A stretch of 12,843 nt of DNA from Christensenella sp. UBA3944 (GCA_002385605.1 DGDU01000050.1:1-12843); one strand, 5' to 3'; shown: positions 5,921 through 12,824, counted from the first letter of the stretch. Program-made: numbers and translations. Notes: a model not told the origin generated them from the sequence alone.

Positions 5921-7183
5921 ATGTTAGACCTCAAATTCGTCTGCGACAATATAGAAACCGTAGAGAAAAAGCTTAAATTAAGAAACAGCAAGGTAGATTT
6001 AACCGAGGTTATTTCGCTTGCCGCCGAAAGGCGCTCTACAATAAAAGAAAGCGAGGCCCTTAAGGCGCGCAAAAACGCCGTAAGCGCGCAGATAGCAGTA
6101 ATGAAGCGCAACAAAGAAAACGCCGACGCCCTTATAGCCGAAATGAAGGAAGAGGGCGAGAAAATAAAGGCTCTGGACGAAAGGCTCGCAGAGGTAGAGG
6201 CAAGGCTTAACGAGCTTATGTACACCATCCCCAACCTTATAGACGACAGCGTGCCTTACGGAACAGACAGCAGCGAAAATGTGGAGGTAAGAAGGTTTTC
6301 GGAGCCTCGCGCGTTCGATTTCGAGCCTCTGCCCCATTGGGATATCGGCGACAATCTGGGCATCCTTTCGGCTGCCGACGCGGCGAAGATAACGGGCGCC
6401 CGCTTTACCGTATACCGCGGGCTTGGCGCCAGGCTCGAGCGCAGCGTCATTAACTTTATGCTCGACACACACACCGCGAACGGGTATACAGAAGTATTCA
6501 CACCGTTTATGGTAAACCGCGACAGCATGTACGGCACGGGCCAGCTTCCCAAGTTTGAAGAAGATATGTTTGCCGTAAAGAATACAAATTACTTCCTTAT
6601 TCCGACCGCGGAGGTGCCCGTAACCAACCTTCACAGGGGCGAAATCCTTAAGGCCTCCGACCTCACCATAAAGTATTGCGCTTATTCGGCATGCTTCAGG
6701 GCCGAGGCTGGCAGCGCCGGAAGGGATACCAGAGGGCTTATCCGCCAGCATCAGTTTAATAAGGTCGAGCTTGTCAAGTTCGCACACCCCGACAAGAGCT
6801 GGGAAGAGCTAGAAACCTTAACAAGGGACGCCGAGAGAATACTTCAGCTTCTCAAACTTCCCTACAGGGTTGTATGCCTTTGCAGCGGCGATATAGGCTT
6901 CTCCAGCGCGAAGACTTACGATATCGAAGTATATATGCCTTCTTACGGAAGGTATGTCGAAATCTCCAGCTGCTCCAACTTCGTCGACTTCCAGGCAAGA
7001 AGGGCGGGCATAAAGTTCCGCGACGAGGACGGAAGGGTTAAGCTGGCTCACACGCTAAACGGCAGCGGCCTCGCGGTTGGCAGGACGGTTGCCGCCATAC
7101 TCGAGAATTACCAGAACGCCGACGGCTCGGTAACGGTGCCCGAAGCGCTCAGGCCTTATATGGGGGTAGATATAATAAAATAA
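5921..7183 (+). CDS. serS: Seryl-tRNA synthetase
   Basis: Class II synthetase that charges tRNA-Ser (and tRNA-Sec where present) in the cytoplasm. It has 420 residues, standard for bacterial SerRS. Residues about 30-100 form the long two-helix coiled-coil arm that holds the long variable arm of tRNA-Ser. The catalytic core shows TAE (229-231), which recognises serine. Motif 2 has FRAEAGSAGRDTRG (259-272) followed by HQFNKVEL. Motif 3 is TLNGSGLAVGRT (378-389), ending in ILENY. The start follows from the GGAGG site and the conserved MLDLKFV opening. It is the first gene of a plus-strand cluster; its TAA stop overlaps the next ATG by one base (TAATG). Ile is mostly ATA and Arg mostly AGG even in this housekeeping gene. 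No T-box leader is present. Confidence 0.98.
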   Translation: MLDLKFVCDNIETVEKKLKLRNSKVDLTEVISLAAERRSTIKESEALKARKNAVSAQIAVMKRNKENADALIAEMKEEGEKIKALDERLAEVEARLNELMYTIPNLIDDSVPYGTDSSENVEVRRFSEPRAFDFEPLPHWDIGDNLGILSAADAAKITGARFTVYRGLGARLERSVINFMLDTHTANGYTEVFTPFMVNRDSMYGTGQLPKFEEDMFAVKNTNYFLIPTAEVPVTNLHRGEILKASDLTIKYCAYSACFRAEAGSAGRDTRGLIRQHQFNKVELVKFAHPDKSWEELETLTRDAERILQLLKLPYRVVCLCSGDIGFSSAKTYDIEVYMPSYGRYVEISSCSNFVDFQARRAGIKFRDEDGRVKLAHTLNGSGLAVGRTVAAILENYQNADGSVTVPEALRPYMGVDIIK

Positions 7184-7854
7184 TGGGCAAGTCGGGTAAA
7201 GCCAGAGGATGTCTAGGCGGTTTGATACTTGGCTCTGTGTTAAGAGCCCTGGTATTTATTTTCTCCGCCCTGATAAAAGGGCTCGCTAGCGTAATGGTAT
7301 TTTTCGGCTTGTGGGCTCCTTTCTTCTATGCGGTTTTCGGCGGAGTGCTTTACCTTGTTTTCAAGTTTGACCCATTCTCGGGCTCCATCGACAGCAAAAT
7401 TTATCTCGCGGGCTTTGCCGGCACCGTGCTTTGCGCCATCCTTATTACCATAAGGCATTTGTTTGAAAAGCCCGCCCAGAGCATAGCCGAGGGCTTCAAA
7501 AAGCCTATCTGGAAAAAGCGTGACGAAGAGGACGAGTTAGAGGAACCACGCAAGGCGCGCCGCAGAAAGGCCGACCGCTTCTTCGACGACGAAGAATACG
7601 AAGAAGCCCCGCCAGTGCGGAAGGCATTTGAAAGGCGCCGCGCCGCGGCTGAGGTCGACTACGAGATAAGCGAGTATAAAAGGCTTCCCGCTTCAGTGGG
7701 CAGCTACGAAGGCTCGGTTTCCGAAAAGCCCAGGATTTATTTCAGCGCCGTCGAAGAGGATGTCCTTGTTCACGAGTACAGCGACAGGTTCGAGGTTTTC
7801 AGGGTAGTTAACGGCAAAGTCGTGCCCGACCGAGTGGAGTATAAAAATTTATGA
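7183..7854 (+). CDS. Membrane protein of unknown function with charged C-terminal tail
   Basis: A 223-residue protein I do not recognise. The first 95 residues hold two or three hydrophobic helices (about 13-32, 35-60 and 72-92). They are followed by a strongly charged, probably disordered linker (about 106-155, rich in Lys, Arg, Glu and Asp). A final short section, about 158-223, has beta-like strands (RIYFSAV, RFEVFRVV, RVEYKNL). The ATG shares one base with the serS stop (TAATG) and has no ribosome site at the normal distance; the nearest purine run, GGGGG, is about 16 bases away. Translation therefore probably depends on ribosomes finishing serS. The next gene overlaps its end by four bases (ATGA). 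No enzymatic motif is seen, and no function is proposed. Confidence 0.85.
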   Translation: MGKSGKARGCLGGLILGSVLRALVFIFSALIKGLASVMVFFGLWAPFFYAVFGGVLYLVFKFDPFSGSIDSKIYLAGFAGTVLCAILITIRHLFEKPAQSIAEGFKKPIWKKRDEEDELEEPRKARRRKADRFFDDEEYEEAPPVRKAFERRRAAAEVDYEISEYKRLPASVGSYEGSVSEKPRIYFSAVEEDVLVHEYSDRFEVFRVVNGKVVPDRVEYKNL

Positions 7855-8717
7855 GGCGTAAGGACGCGCAGCCCAAGATAAAAAAGCAAAGGGCGTGGGA
7901 GATTGACTTCCTGCGCGGCTTCGCCATCATAATGGTGGTCTGGGACCACACCTTATTTGATCTAGGCTATATCTTCGGCGACTACTGGATGTCCTCGGGC
8001 TACGCGGGGCTTGCCGGCGCGGCGAAGTTCGCCCAAACTTACTTCAGAAGCGATCTCCGCAATTTCTGGTGGCCGTTTTTTGTATTCGTCTTCTTTTTTG
8101 TGGCGGGTATATGCACCGTTTTCAGCAGAAATAACTTTTCAAGGGGCTTAAAAGTCGCTTTGGCGGCGGCGCTTATTTCGGGCGTCACCTATGTGCTTGA
8201 ATTTTATGTGCCCGGCTCGTTTATATTGTTCGGCGTTTTGCATTGCCTAGCTTCCTGTATGCTTATTTTTTCGCTTATCGAGTTTATGGTAAAGCTTTGC
8301 AACAGGAAAAACAAAAAGTGGGTGCTGCCCGTAGTCTGCCTGTGTATAACGATTGCGGCTTTTGTTCTGGACAGGATATACAATGTTACCCTTTCGCAGG
8401 TCGTAAGGGATTACGCTTCCAACAGTTACGACAGCCCGATAGCGGGGCTCTTTGTGTTTGAGGACAGTTGGTGGTCTGCCGATTACTTCCCGCTTCTTCC
8501 TTTCTTTTGGTTCTTTATGCTTGGCAGCGTAATAGGGAATGTATTTTACTCCAAAAAGAAATCCCTTCTTCCTAAGCTGGACGGCAAATGGCATTATTTC
8601 TTTACCGTCCCCGGTAAGTATACGCTTGCCATCTACATTTTTTCGCAGGTAATAGTGCTTGCGCTTCTTTTGCTAGTAACCTATATCGTAACGGGAGGGA
8701 TTCCGTTTGAGTTGTAA
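7851..8717 (+). CDS. DUF1624 / HGSNAT-type membrane protein (putative acyltransferase)
   Basis: A 288-residue polytopic membrane protein of the heparan-alpha-glucosaminide N-acetyltransferase-like family (DUF1624). It has the N-terminal WEIDFLRGFAI and W-DHT motif (16-34). Also present are the FFFVAGICTVFSRNN-RG segment (82-99), an LHCLASCMLI helix (130-139), the DYFPLLPFFWFFMLG segment (211-225) and a C-terminal YTLAIYIFSQVI helix. In the eukaryotic relative a membrane histidine carries acetyl across the membrane; His33 is a candidate here, by analogy only. The histidine common in the C-terminal helix of related acyltransferases (YLLHQ) is Ser265 here. Start by ATGA overlap with the preceding gene, with GGAG 11 bases upstream. 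It overlaps the radical SAM gene by 11 bases. The acceptor is unknown; a cell-envelope sugar is a reasonable guess. Confidence 0.85.
   Translation: MRRKDAQPKIKKQRAWEIDFLRGFAIIMVVWDHTLFDLGYIFGDYWMSSGYAGLAGAAKFAQTYFRSDLRNFWWPFFVFVFFFVAGICTVFSRNNFSRGLKVALAAALISGVTYVLEFYVPGSFILFGVLHCLASCMLIFSLIEFMVKLCNRKNKKWVLPVVCLCITIAAFVLDRIYNVTLSQVVRDYASNSYDSPIAGLFVFEDSWWSADYFPLLPFFWFFMLGSVIGNVFYSKKKSLLPKLDGKWHYFFTVPGKYTLAIYIFSQVIVLALLLLVTYIVTGGIPFEL
8694..8699 (+). promoter_or_regulatory. Ribosome binding site of the radical SAM gene (decides a TTG start)
   Basis: GGAGGG inside the end of the DUF1624 gene, seven bases before TTG at 8707. The next in-frame ATG (residue 27) lies beyond the conserved N-terminal cysteines, so TTG is the start. 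Confidence 0.75.
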
Positions 8718-9561
8718 GCTCTGCCCCAACCTTTGCGAAGTTGACAGGGCAAGGGGCGTTGGGTTGTGCCTTGCGGGCGGGAAGATGGTTATAAACCGCG
8801 CCGCCCTTCATTATTATGAAGAGCCTCCCATAAGCGGCACGAGAGGCAGCGGCACGGTATTTTTCGGCGGCTGCACTATGAAGTGTATCTACTGCCAAAA
8901 CTACCTCATTAGCCGAAGGCCTTCGGGCAAAGAATGCACCCCAAAAGAGCTTGCCGAGATAATCAAAAGGCTGGAGGGCGAGGGCGCCCATAATATAAAT
9001 CTTGTGACCCCCACCCACTTTTCGGACGGAATAAAAAAGGCGCTGGATATCTACCGGCCCCGCATCCCCATCGTATACAACACCTCGGGTTACGAACTGA
9101 AAAGTGAAATTGAAGCTCTCGAAGATTATGTCGATATCTACCTTCCCGACTTCAAGTATTCGGATAGCAAGCTGGCGGCGGAACTGAGCGGCAGGCCGCG
9201 CTATCCCGAATTGGCTTTGGAAGCCATAGGCGCGATGCTCTCCCAAAAGAGAAACCGCTATGACAGCCAGGGCATTATGCTCGAGGGGGTAATAATCCGC
9301 CATATGGTGATACCGGGCGAGGTACCAAACAGCATCGGCGTTCTGGAAGCCATACTAAAGCATTTCGGGAGCGGGGTAACCTTAAGCCTTATGTCGCAGT
9401 TCACCCCGATTGAGGGCTGCGGGAGGCTACCCGTAAGGCTAAAGCCCATAGAATACAAGGCTGTTGTCGCAAAGGCCGAAAAACTCGGGTTTTCGGATGT
9501 CTTTATCCAGGAGCTTTCCTCCGCGAAACCCGAATACACCCCGCCTTTCGATATCGACTAA
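8707..9561 (+). CDS. Radical SAM protein, COG1313 (PflX-like)
   Basis: A 284-residue radical SAM enzyme. The [4Fe-4S]/SAM motif CTMKCIYC has Cys56, Cys60 and Cys63, preceded by GTVFFGG. N-terminal cysteines Cys3, Cys6, Cys10 and Cys21 (CKLCPNLC...GLC) are typical of this family and could hold an extra metal site. Family landmarks follow: AALHYYEEPPISGTRGSG, HNINLVTPTHF, PIVYNTSGYE, VDIYLPDFKY, RHMVIPG and SLMSQFTP. The length is normal. The family resembles pyruvate-formate-lyase activating enzymes in name, but its reaction is not established, and no glycyl radical enzyme is in the window. It starts at TTG with a strong GGAGGG site and overlaps the DUF1624 gene by 11 bases. It is the last gene of the serS cluster; no hairpin terminator was seen before the next promoter at 9562. 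Confidence 0.92.
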   Translation: MSCKLCPNLCEVDRARGVGLCLAGGKMVINRAALHYYEEPPISGTRGSGTVFFGGCTMKCIYCQNYLISRRPSGKECTPKELAEIIKRLEGEGAHNINLVTPTHFSDGIKKALDIYRPRIPIVYNTSGYELKSEIEALEDYVDIYLPDFKYSDSKLAAELSGRPRYPELALEAIGAMLSQKRNRYDSQGIMLEGVIIRHMVIPGEVPNSIGVLEAILKHFGSGVTLSLMSQFTPIEGCGRLPVRLKPIEYKAVVAKAEKLGFSDVFIQELSSAKPEYTPPFDID

Positions 9562-9590
9562 TTGTAAAATGCGCCGTTTTGTGGTAAAAT
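9562..9590 (+). promoter_or_regulatory. yqeY promoter
   Basis: TTGTAA (9562-9567), a 17-base spacer and TAAAAT (9585-9590), with TGG directly before the -10 (extended -10). It begins at the base after the stop codon of the radical SAM gene. Confidence 0.75.
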
Positions 9591-9606
9591 TAATATATTA
9601 TTGATT

Positions 9607-9612
9607 AAGGAG
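9607..9612 (+). promoter_or_regulatory. yqeY ribosome binding site (decides the start)
   Basis: AAGGAG lies eight bases before ATG at 9621. An in-frame GTG at 9612 overlaps this site and cannot be the start. Confidence 0.75.
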
Positions 9613-9620
9613 TGACGAAA

Positions 9621-10043
9621 ATGCTGCTCGATGGGTTCAAAAAAGAAAAGATAGAGGCTATGAAACAAAGGGACGCCGACGCCGTTAAAGCGCTCAATGT
9701 GATTATCAACAAGCTTATGCTTATCACCATAGACAAAAGGGAAAAGGGCAAGGAGTTAGATGACGCCGATGTGCTGTCTGCCCTTCAGAAAACAGAAAAA
9801 GAGCTGCTCGAAGAAAAAGCCGCTTTCGAGAAAGCTGGAAGGGCCGAAACGGTCGCCTCTTTGGACAAGCAAATCGAAACGGTAAGAAAATACCTTCCCA
9901 AACTCCTCTCCGCCGAAGAAATAAAAGAAATCATCGCTTCCTTAGAGGACAAATCCGTTCCCTCGGTAATGAGGCACTTCAAAACCCAATACGCGGGCAA
10001 GGTAGACATGAAAATCGTAAACGATGTGCTTAAGACATTTTAG
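9621..10043 (+). CDS. yqeY: GatB/YqeY domain protein
   Basis: A 140-residue, mostly helical cytoplasmic protein of the YqeY family, close to the usual length of about 147. The diagnostic segment is EKAAFEKAGR (residues 65-74) followed by LDKQIETVRKYLPKLLSAEEI. The C-terminal half ends in GKVDMKIVNDVLK, the family's small helical module. This domain resembles the tail of the GatB subunit of the Asp/Glu-tRNA amidotransferase, which contacts tRNA. The stand-alone YqeY's role is not settled; tRNA or RNA binding is assumed. It has its own promoter directly after the radical SAM gene and ends 20 bases before a bidirectional terminator, so it is probably a one-gene unit that also receives read-through from the serS cluster. 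Confidence 0.93.
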   Translation: MLLDGFKKEKIEAMKQRDADAVKALNVIINKLMLITIDKREKGKELDDADVLSALQKTEKELLEEKAAFEKAGRAETVASLDKQIETVRKYLPKLLSAEEIKEIIASLEDKSVPSVMRHFKTQYAGKVDMKIVNDVLKTF

Positions 10044-10063
10044 CAATAATCGCAAATAATAAG

Positions 10064-10087
10064 AAAAGCGCCTTTCGGCGCTTTTTT
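10064..10087. terminator. Bidirectional rho-independent terminator
   Basis: Stem AAAAGCGCC (10064-10072) pairs with GGCGCTTTT (10077-10085) around loop TTTC, followed by further T residues to 10087. The A-run on the left gives a U-tract on the minus strand. It ends yqeY and the convergent MscS/small-protein unit. Confidence 0.9.
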
Positions 10088-10090
10088 ACT

Positions 10091-10513
10091 TTACGAGAGT
10101 AATTTGAGTATAGAATCTATCGCTTTATCGTAGTCCTCTTTGGGGCTGTTTATGTTGCGCTTTATGAGATCCTCGACTTCTTCTGTCGCGAGTTTTATGT
10201 TGCTTACCCTGCCGATAAGCTCATATTTTTCTTCCTCGCTTACGCAGCGGGAGTAATGATACTCGGCGGTATTTAGCACATTTTTGGCTTTCAGCAGAGA
10301 AAACCTTCTGCTTTGCGGGGCCTTGTTTATGGAGGAGCTCAGGATTTTCTTTGCCGTTTTTATGCTTTTTTCGGCTTCGACCTGGTCGGATCTTTTGCGA
10401 AGAAGCATCAGTATAACTATGCATACCGCGATTATCGCCGCGAGGGCGAGATCGTACAGATACCAGTAATCCTTAATTTGCTCGGGTACGGCGGACAAGA
10501 ACAAACTAATCAT
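10091..10513 (-). CDS. Small membrane-anchored helical protein, unknown function
   Basis: A 140-residue protein I do not recognise. One strong hydrophobic helix (about 20-40) is followed by a basic RKRS stop-transfer stretch. The remaining 95 residues look helical, rich in Lys, Glu, Asp, Ile and Leu, and probably form coiled-coil or bundle helices on the cytoplasmic side (positive-inside rule). The ATG overlaps the end of the MscS-type gene by eight bases and has an AGGAGGG site six bases upstream, so it is its own well-translated gene rather than a chance frame. It lies directly upstream of a terminator. Co-expression with a mechanosensitive channel makes a regulatory or structural partner role possible; this is inference from position only. 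Confidence 0.75.
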   Translation of the reverse strand: MISLFLSAVPEQIKDYWYLYDLALAAIIAVCIVILMLLRKRSDQVEAEKSIKTAKKILSSSINKAPQSRRFSLLKAKNVLNTAEYHYSRCVSEEEKYELIGRVSNIKLATEEVEDLIKRNINSPKEDYDKAIDSILKLLS

Positions 10514-11327
10514 CTTTGCCCTCCTTCTCCGCGAAAATTACGCTCAGCTTCTGATAGGGCAGGGGTATGCCCTTTTCGCGGAAGCGGCGTACAACCTTTT
10601 CGGTAAAGCCGTTTCGAACCTTCCAATAATGGGCGGTGTTTACCCACATCCTGACCTTGTAATTAATTGCCGATGCCGCGACTTCGCTTAGGATTATGCT
10701 GGGCGCGGGGGTTTTGAGAACAGAGGGCTCTTCTTTTATAAGCTCCCAAAGCGCCGCCTTAACTGTGTCGGGGTCGGACTCGAAGGGAGCGGAAATGACG
10801 ATATCCACCCTGCGTGTGGGGCGGTTGGTGTAGTTTATAATTTCGGAGGACGCCACCTTTTTGTTTGGTATAAGTATGCTTACATTGTCGAAGGTAAGTA
10901 TTTCGGTGGTGGTGAGGCGGATTCTTCTTATTATGCCCTCGACATCGTTTATTTTTACATGGTCTTTTTCCTTAAAGGGGCGGGTAAGGAGTATAGTCAC
11001 GCCGCTAGCGAGGTTTGAAAGCCCGTCCTGAAGCGCAAGCCCGACCGCGAGCCCCGACGCCGCGAGAATGGTGATAATGGACGATGTGTCGATGTCGAAA
11101 ATGTCCATTATCAGGAAGAACAATATAAGCGCAAGCGCCGCCTGGACAATAGAGATTACAAACGAGCCCGCCGCGCCCTCGACCTTAGTCCTTTTCAGGA
11201 TTGCTCTCAATAGCCTAGCAACCAGCTTTATGACAATAATGCCGAAAAGCAGCAGGGCTACCGACTCCAGCACGCTGGTGCCGAAGTTTTTAAGGAATTC
11301 GGCTATAACATTCCAAAAGTCGTTCAC
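10506..11327 (-). CDS. MscS-family small-conductance mechanosensitive channel
   Basis: Opens under membrane tension to release solutes during hypo-osmotic shock. It has 273 residues (E. coli MscS has 286). Three membrane helices lie at about 21-43, 57-75 and 85-118. The pore helix has the family pattern GLAVGLALQDGLSNLASG (92-109), with small residues packed along one face and Gly109 at the kink position. TRPFKEKDHVKI then leads into the cytoplasmic beta domain, whose conserved V-GI-R-I-LTTT segment is at 129-141 and IPNK at 153-156. The start is GTG at 11327, chosen for the AGGAAGG site six bases upstream and normal family length. Its own promoter lies at 11362-11390. It shares eight bases with the following small membrane protein gene. 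The family call is firm; whether it is the cell's main osmotic valve is not known. Confidence 0.95.
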   Translation of the reverse strand: MNDFWNVIAEFLKNFGTSVLESVALLLFGIIVIKLVARLLRAILKRTKVEGAAGSFVISIVQAALALILFFLIMDIFDIDTSSIITILAASGLAVGLALQDGLSNLASGVTILLTRPFKEKDHVKINDVEGIIRRIRLTTTEILTFDNVSILIPNKKVASSEIINYTNRPTRRVDIVISAPFESDPDTVKAALWELIKEEPSVLKTPAPSIILSEVAASAINYKVRMWVNTAHYWKVRNGFTEKVVRRFREKGIPLPYQKLSVIFAEKEGKDD

Positions 11328-11333
11328 CGTTTA

Positions 11334-11340
11334 CCTTCCT
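11334..11340 (-). promoter_or_regulatory. Ribosome binding site of the MscS-type gene (GTG start)
   Basis: Minus-strand AGGAAGG six bases before GTG at 11327. It supports the GTG start, which has no nearby ATG competitor. Confidence 0.7.
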
Positions 11341-11361
11341 TGTCTTTTGCTTATTAAATAT

Positions 11362-11390
11362 ATTTTATACCATTTTAGATATTTGCGCAA
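11362..11390 (-). promoter_or_regulatory. Promoter of the MscS-type channel operon
   Basis: On the minus strand TTGCGC (11390-11385) is followed after 17 bases by TAAAAT (11367-11362). The same region reads TGG-TATAAA as an extended -10 shifted by two bases. The start site would be near 11355, giving a leader of about 28 bases. Confidence 0.6.
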
Positions 11391-11414
11391 TCTTTATCGG
11401 CATTCGGGTTTTCC

Positions 11415-11443
11415 TTGATTCGTTCGCCCCTTTGGGGTATAAT
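11415..11443 (+). promoter_or_regulatory. Promoter of the rRNA methyltransferase gene
   Basis: TTGATT (11415-11420), a 17-base spacer and perfect TATAAT (11438-11443). Only eight bases separate the -10 from the ATG at 11452, so transcription should start at or within a few bases of the start codon. Confidence 0.8.
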
Positions 11444-11451
11444 CGTTTTGT

Positions 11452-12786
11452 ATGAAAACAGGCGACACGATAGAGCTAAAAATAACCGACATCGGCTCAA
11501 ACGGCGAGGGTATAGGCCACAACGAGGGCTATACCGTATTTATCCCGTTTGCCCTGCCAGGCGAAACCGTGAGGGCAAAGATAAATTACGCCAAGAAAAC
11601 CCTCGCTTACGCCACGATGACGCATAAGCTGGAAGTATCTCAAGACAGGGTTACCCCCGAATGCCCCGTGTATTACAGGTGCGGGGGCTGCAGTCTTATG
11701 CACCTTAAGTATGAGGCCCAGCTGGAGGCTAAGAGAAACAGCCTTATAAATATCCTTCGCAAAAACTGCGGTTACACTGGCGAAGTCAGGCCCGTTGTGC
11801 CATCGCCAGAGGTTTTTTGCTACCGCAACAAGATTCAGCTTCCCTTCGGCGAGCAAAACGGCAAAGCAGTACTCGGCTTTTACAGACAGGGCACCCACTC
11901 CGTAGTGCCCATCAACCGCTGCCTTCTTCACGGCGATTGGGCGGATAAGCTTATAAAAATTGTGTCCGAATTCGCCAACGCGAATAAAATCCCCGTATAC
12001 GACGAGGCCTCGCATAAAGGGCTTCTTCGCCACCTTGTGGCAAGATTCATCGGGGGCGCGCTAACCGTCACCCTTGTTACAAACGGCGACAGGCTTAAAG
12101 CCGCCGACCTTCTTGTTTCCGCCCTCAAGGCCGAATTTAACAATGTCTCCCTTTACCTTTCGGTAAACACCGCCAAAACAAATGTCATACTAGGTAACAA
12201 GCTTATACCCATCTACGCGCCTAAGCAAACCGTAAACATTCAAGGTGTAGAAGTCGAAATTAATCCCATGTCCTTCTTCCAGGTAAACGACGGCGTGCGG
12301 GAGCTAATCTACAATGCCGTGGCAGACGCTGTATCGCCGCAAGAAGGCACAACCGTTATAGACGCGTACAGCGGTGTTGGCGTTTTGGGCGCCATACTCG
12401 CAAAAAAAGGAGCCCGAATCTATAATATTGAAATCGTCCCCGAGGCAATTGAGGACGCCGATAAGCTTTATGCGGCAAACAGCCTTGCCTCAAAAGCCAC
12501 GAACATCTGCGGCGACGCAGCCAAAGTCCTGCCAGACCTTATCCCCACCTTCGACAACCCAACTGTAATTCTCGACCCGCCCCGAAAAGGCTGCGGCCCC
12601 GCCGTCCTCGACGCCCTCACCCGCCATCCCGTCCGGAACCTTATCTACATCTCATGCAACCCCGCCACCCTCTCCCGCGACCTCGCTACGCTTCTATCGG
12701 CATATCATATTGATTCGATCACCCCCTATGACATGTTCCCCCATACGCAGCATGTTGAGACGGTAGTATTAATGTCGAGGGTGTAA
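11452..12786 (+). CDS. rlmD: 23S rRNA (uracil-C5)-methyltransferase, RlmD/RlmCD type
   Basis: Adds a methyl group from SAM to C5 of uridines in 23S rRNA (E. coli RlmD acts at U1939; Gram-positive RlmCD at U747 and U1939). It has 444 residues. The N-terminal TRAM domain spans about 1-58, opening MKTGDTIELKI. The [4Fe-4S] ligands are Cys71, Cys77, Cys80 and Cys157 (CPVYYRCGGC...INRC). The C-terminal Rossmann domain has the SAM loop DAYSGVGVLG (304-313) and DPPRKGC (375-381). The catalytic nucleophile is Cys402 in YISCNPATLSRDL, and the general base is Glu436 in FPHTQHVE. The start is fixed by the conserved TRAM opening, yet no ribosome site precedes it. Divergent from the MscS-type operon across 124 bases. 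Members of the TrmA family share these motifs, but the Fe-S cysteines and TRAM domain favour rRNA specificity; the exact uridine cannot be told. Confidence 0.93.
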   Translation: MKTGDTIELKITDIGSNGEGIGHNEGYTVFIPFALPGETVRAKINYAKKTLAYATMTHKLEVSQDRVTPECPVYYRCGGCSLMHLKYEAQLEAKRNSLINILRKNCGYTGEVRPVVPSPEVFCYRNKIQLPFGEQNGKAVLGFYRQGTHSVVPINRCLLHGDWADKLIKIVSEFANANKIPVYDEASHKGLLRHLVARFIGGALTVTLVTNGDRLKAADLLVSALKAEFNNVSLYLSVNTAKTNVILGNKLIPIYAPKQTVNIQGVEVEINPMSFFQVNDGVRELIYNAVADAVSPQEGTTVIDAYSGVGVLGAILAKKGARIYNIEIVPEAIEDADKLYAANSLASKATNICGDAAKVLPDLIPTFDNPTVILDPPRKGCGPAVLDALTRHPVRNLIYISCNPATLSRDLATLLSAYHIDSITPYDMFPHTQHVETVVLMSRV

Positions 12787-12824
12787 GTCTAGATTTTACT
12801 GAGTTTGTGGAAGCTCAACTAAAT

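Noticed and set aside
5906..5921. TTG at 5906 as the serS start
   Set aside because: It lies upstream of the GGAGG site that serves ATG 5921, and family alignment begins at MLDLKF.
5999..6787. Long open frame on the minus strand opposite serS
   Set aside because: Its residues match no family, it has no ribosome site, and it lies wholly opposite a certain gene; it reflects codon bias.
8602..9303. Long open frame on the minus strand opposite the DUF1624 and radical SAM genes
   Set aside because: Overlaps two well-supported genes, with no recognisable motif or start signals.
9612..9621. GTG at 9612 as the yqeY start
   Set aside because: It overlaps the AAGGAG ribosome site; ATG 9621 fits the site and the family length.
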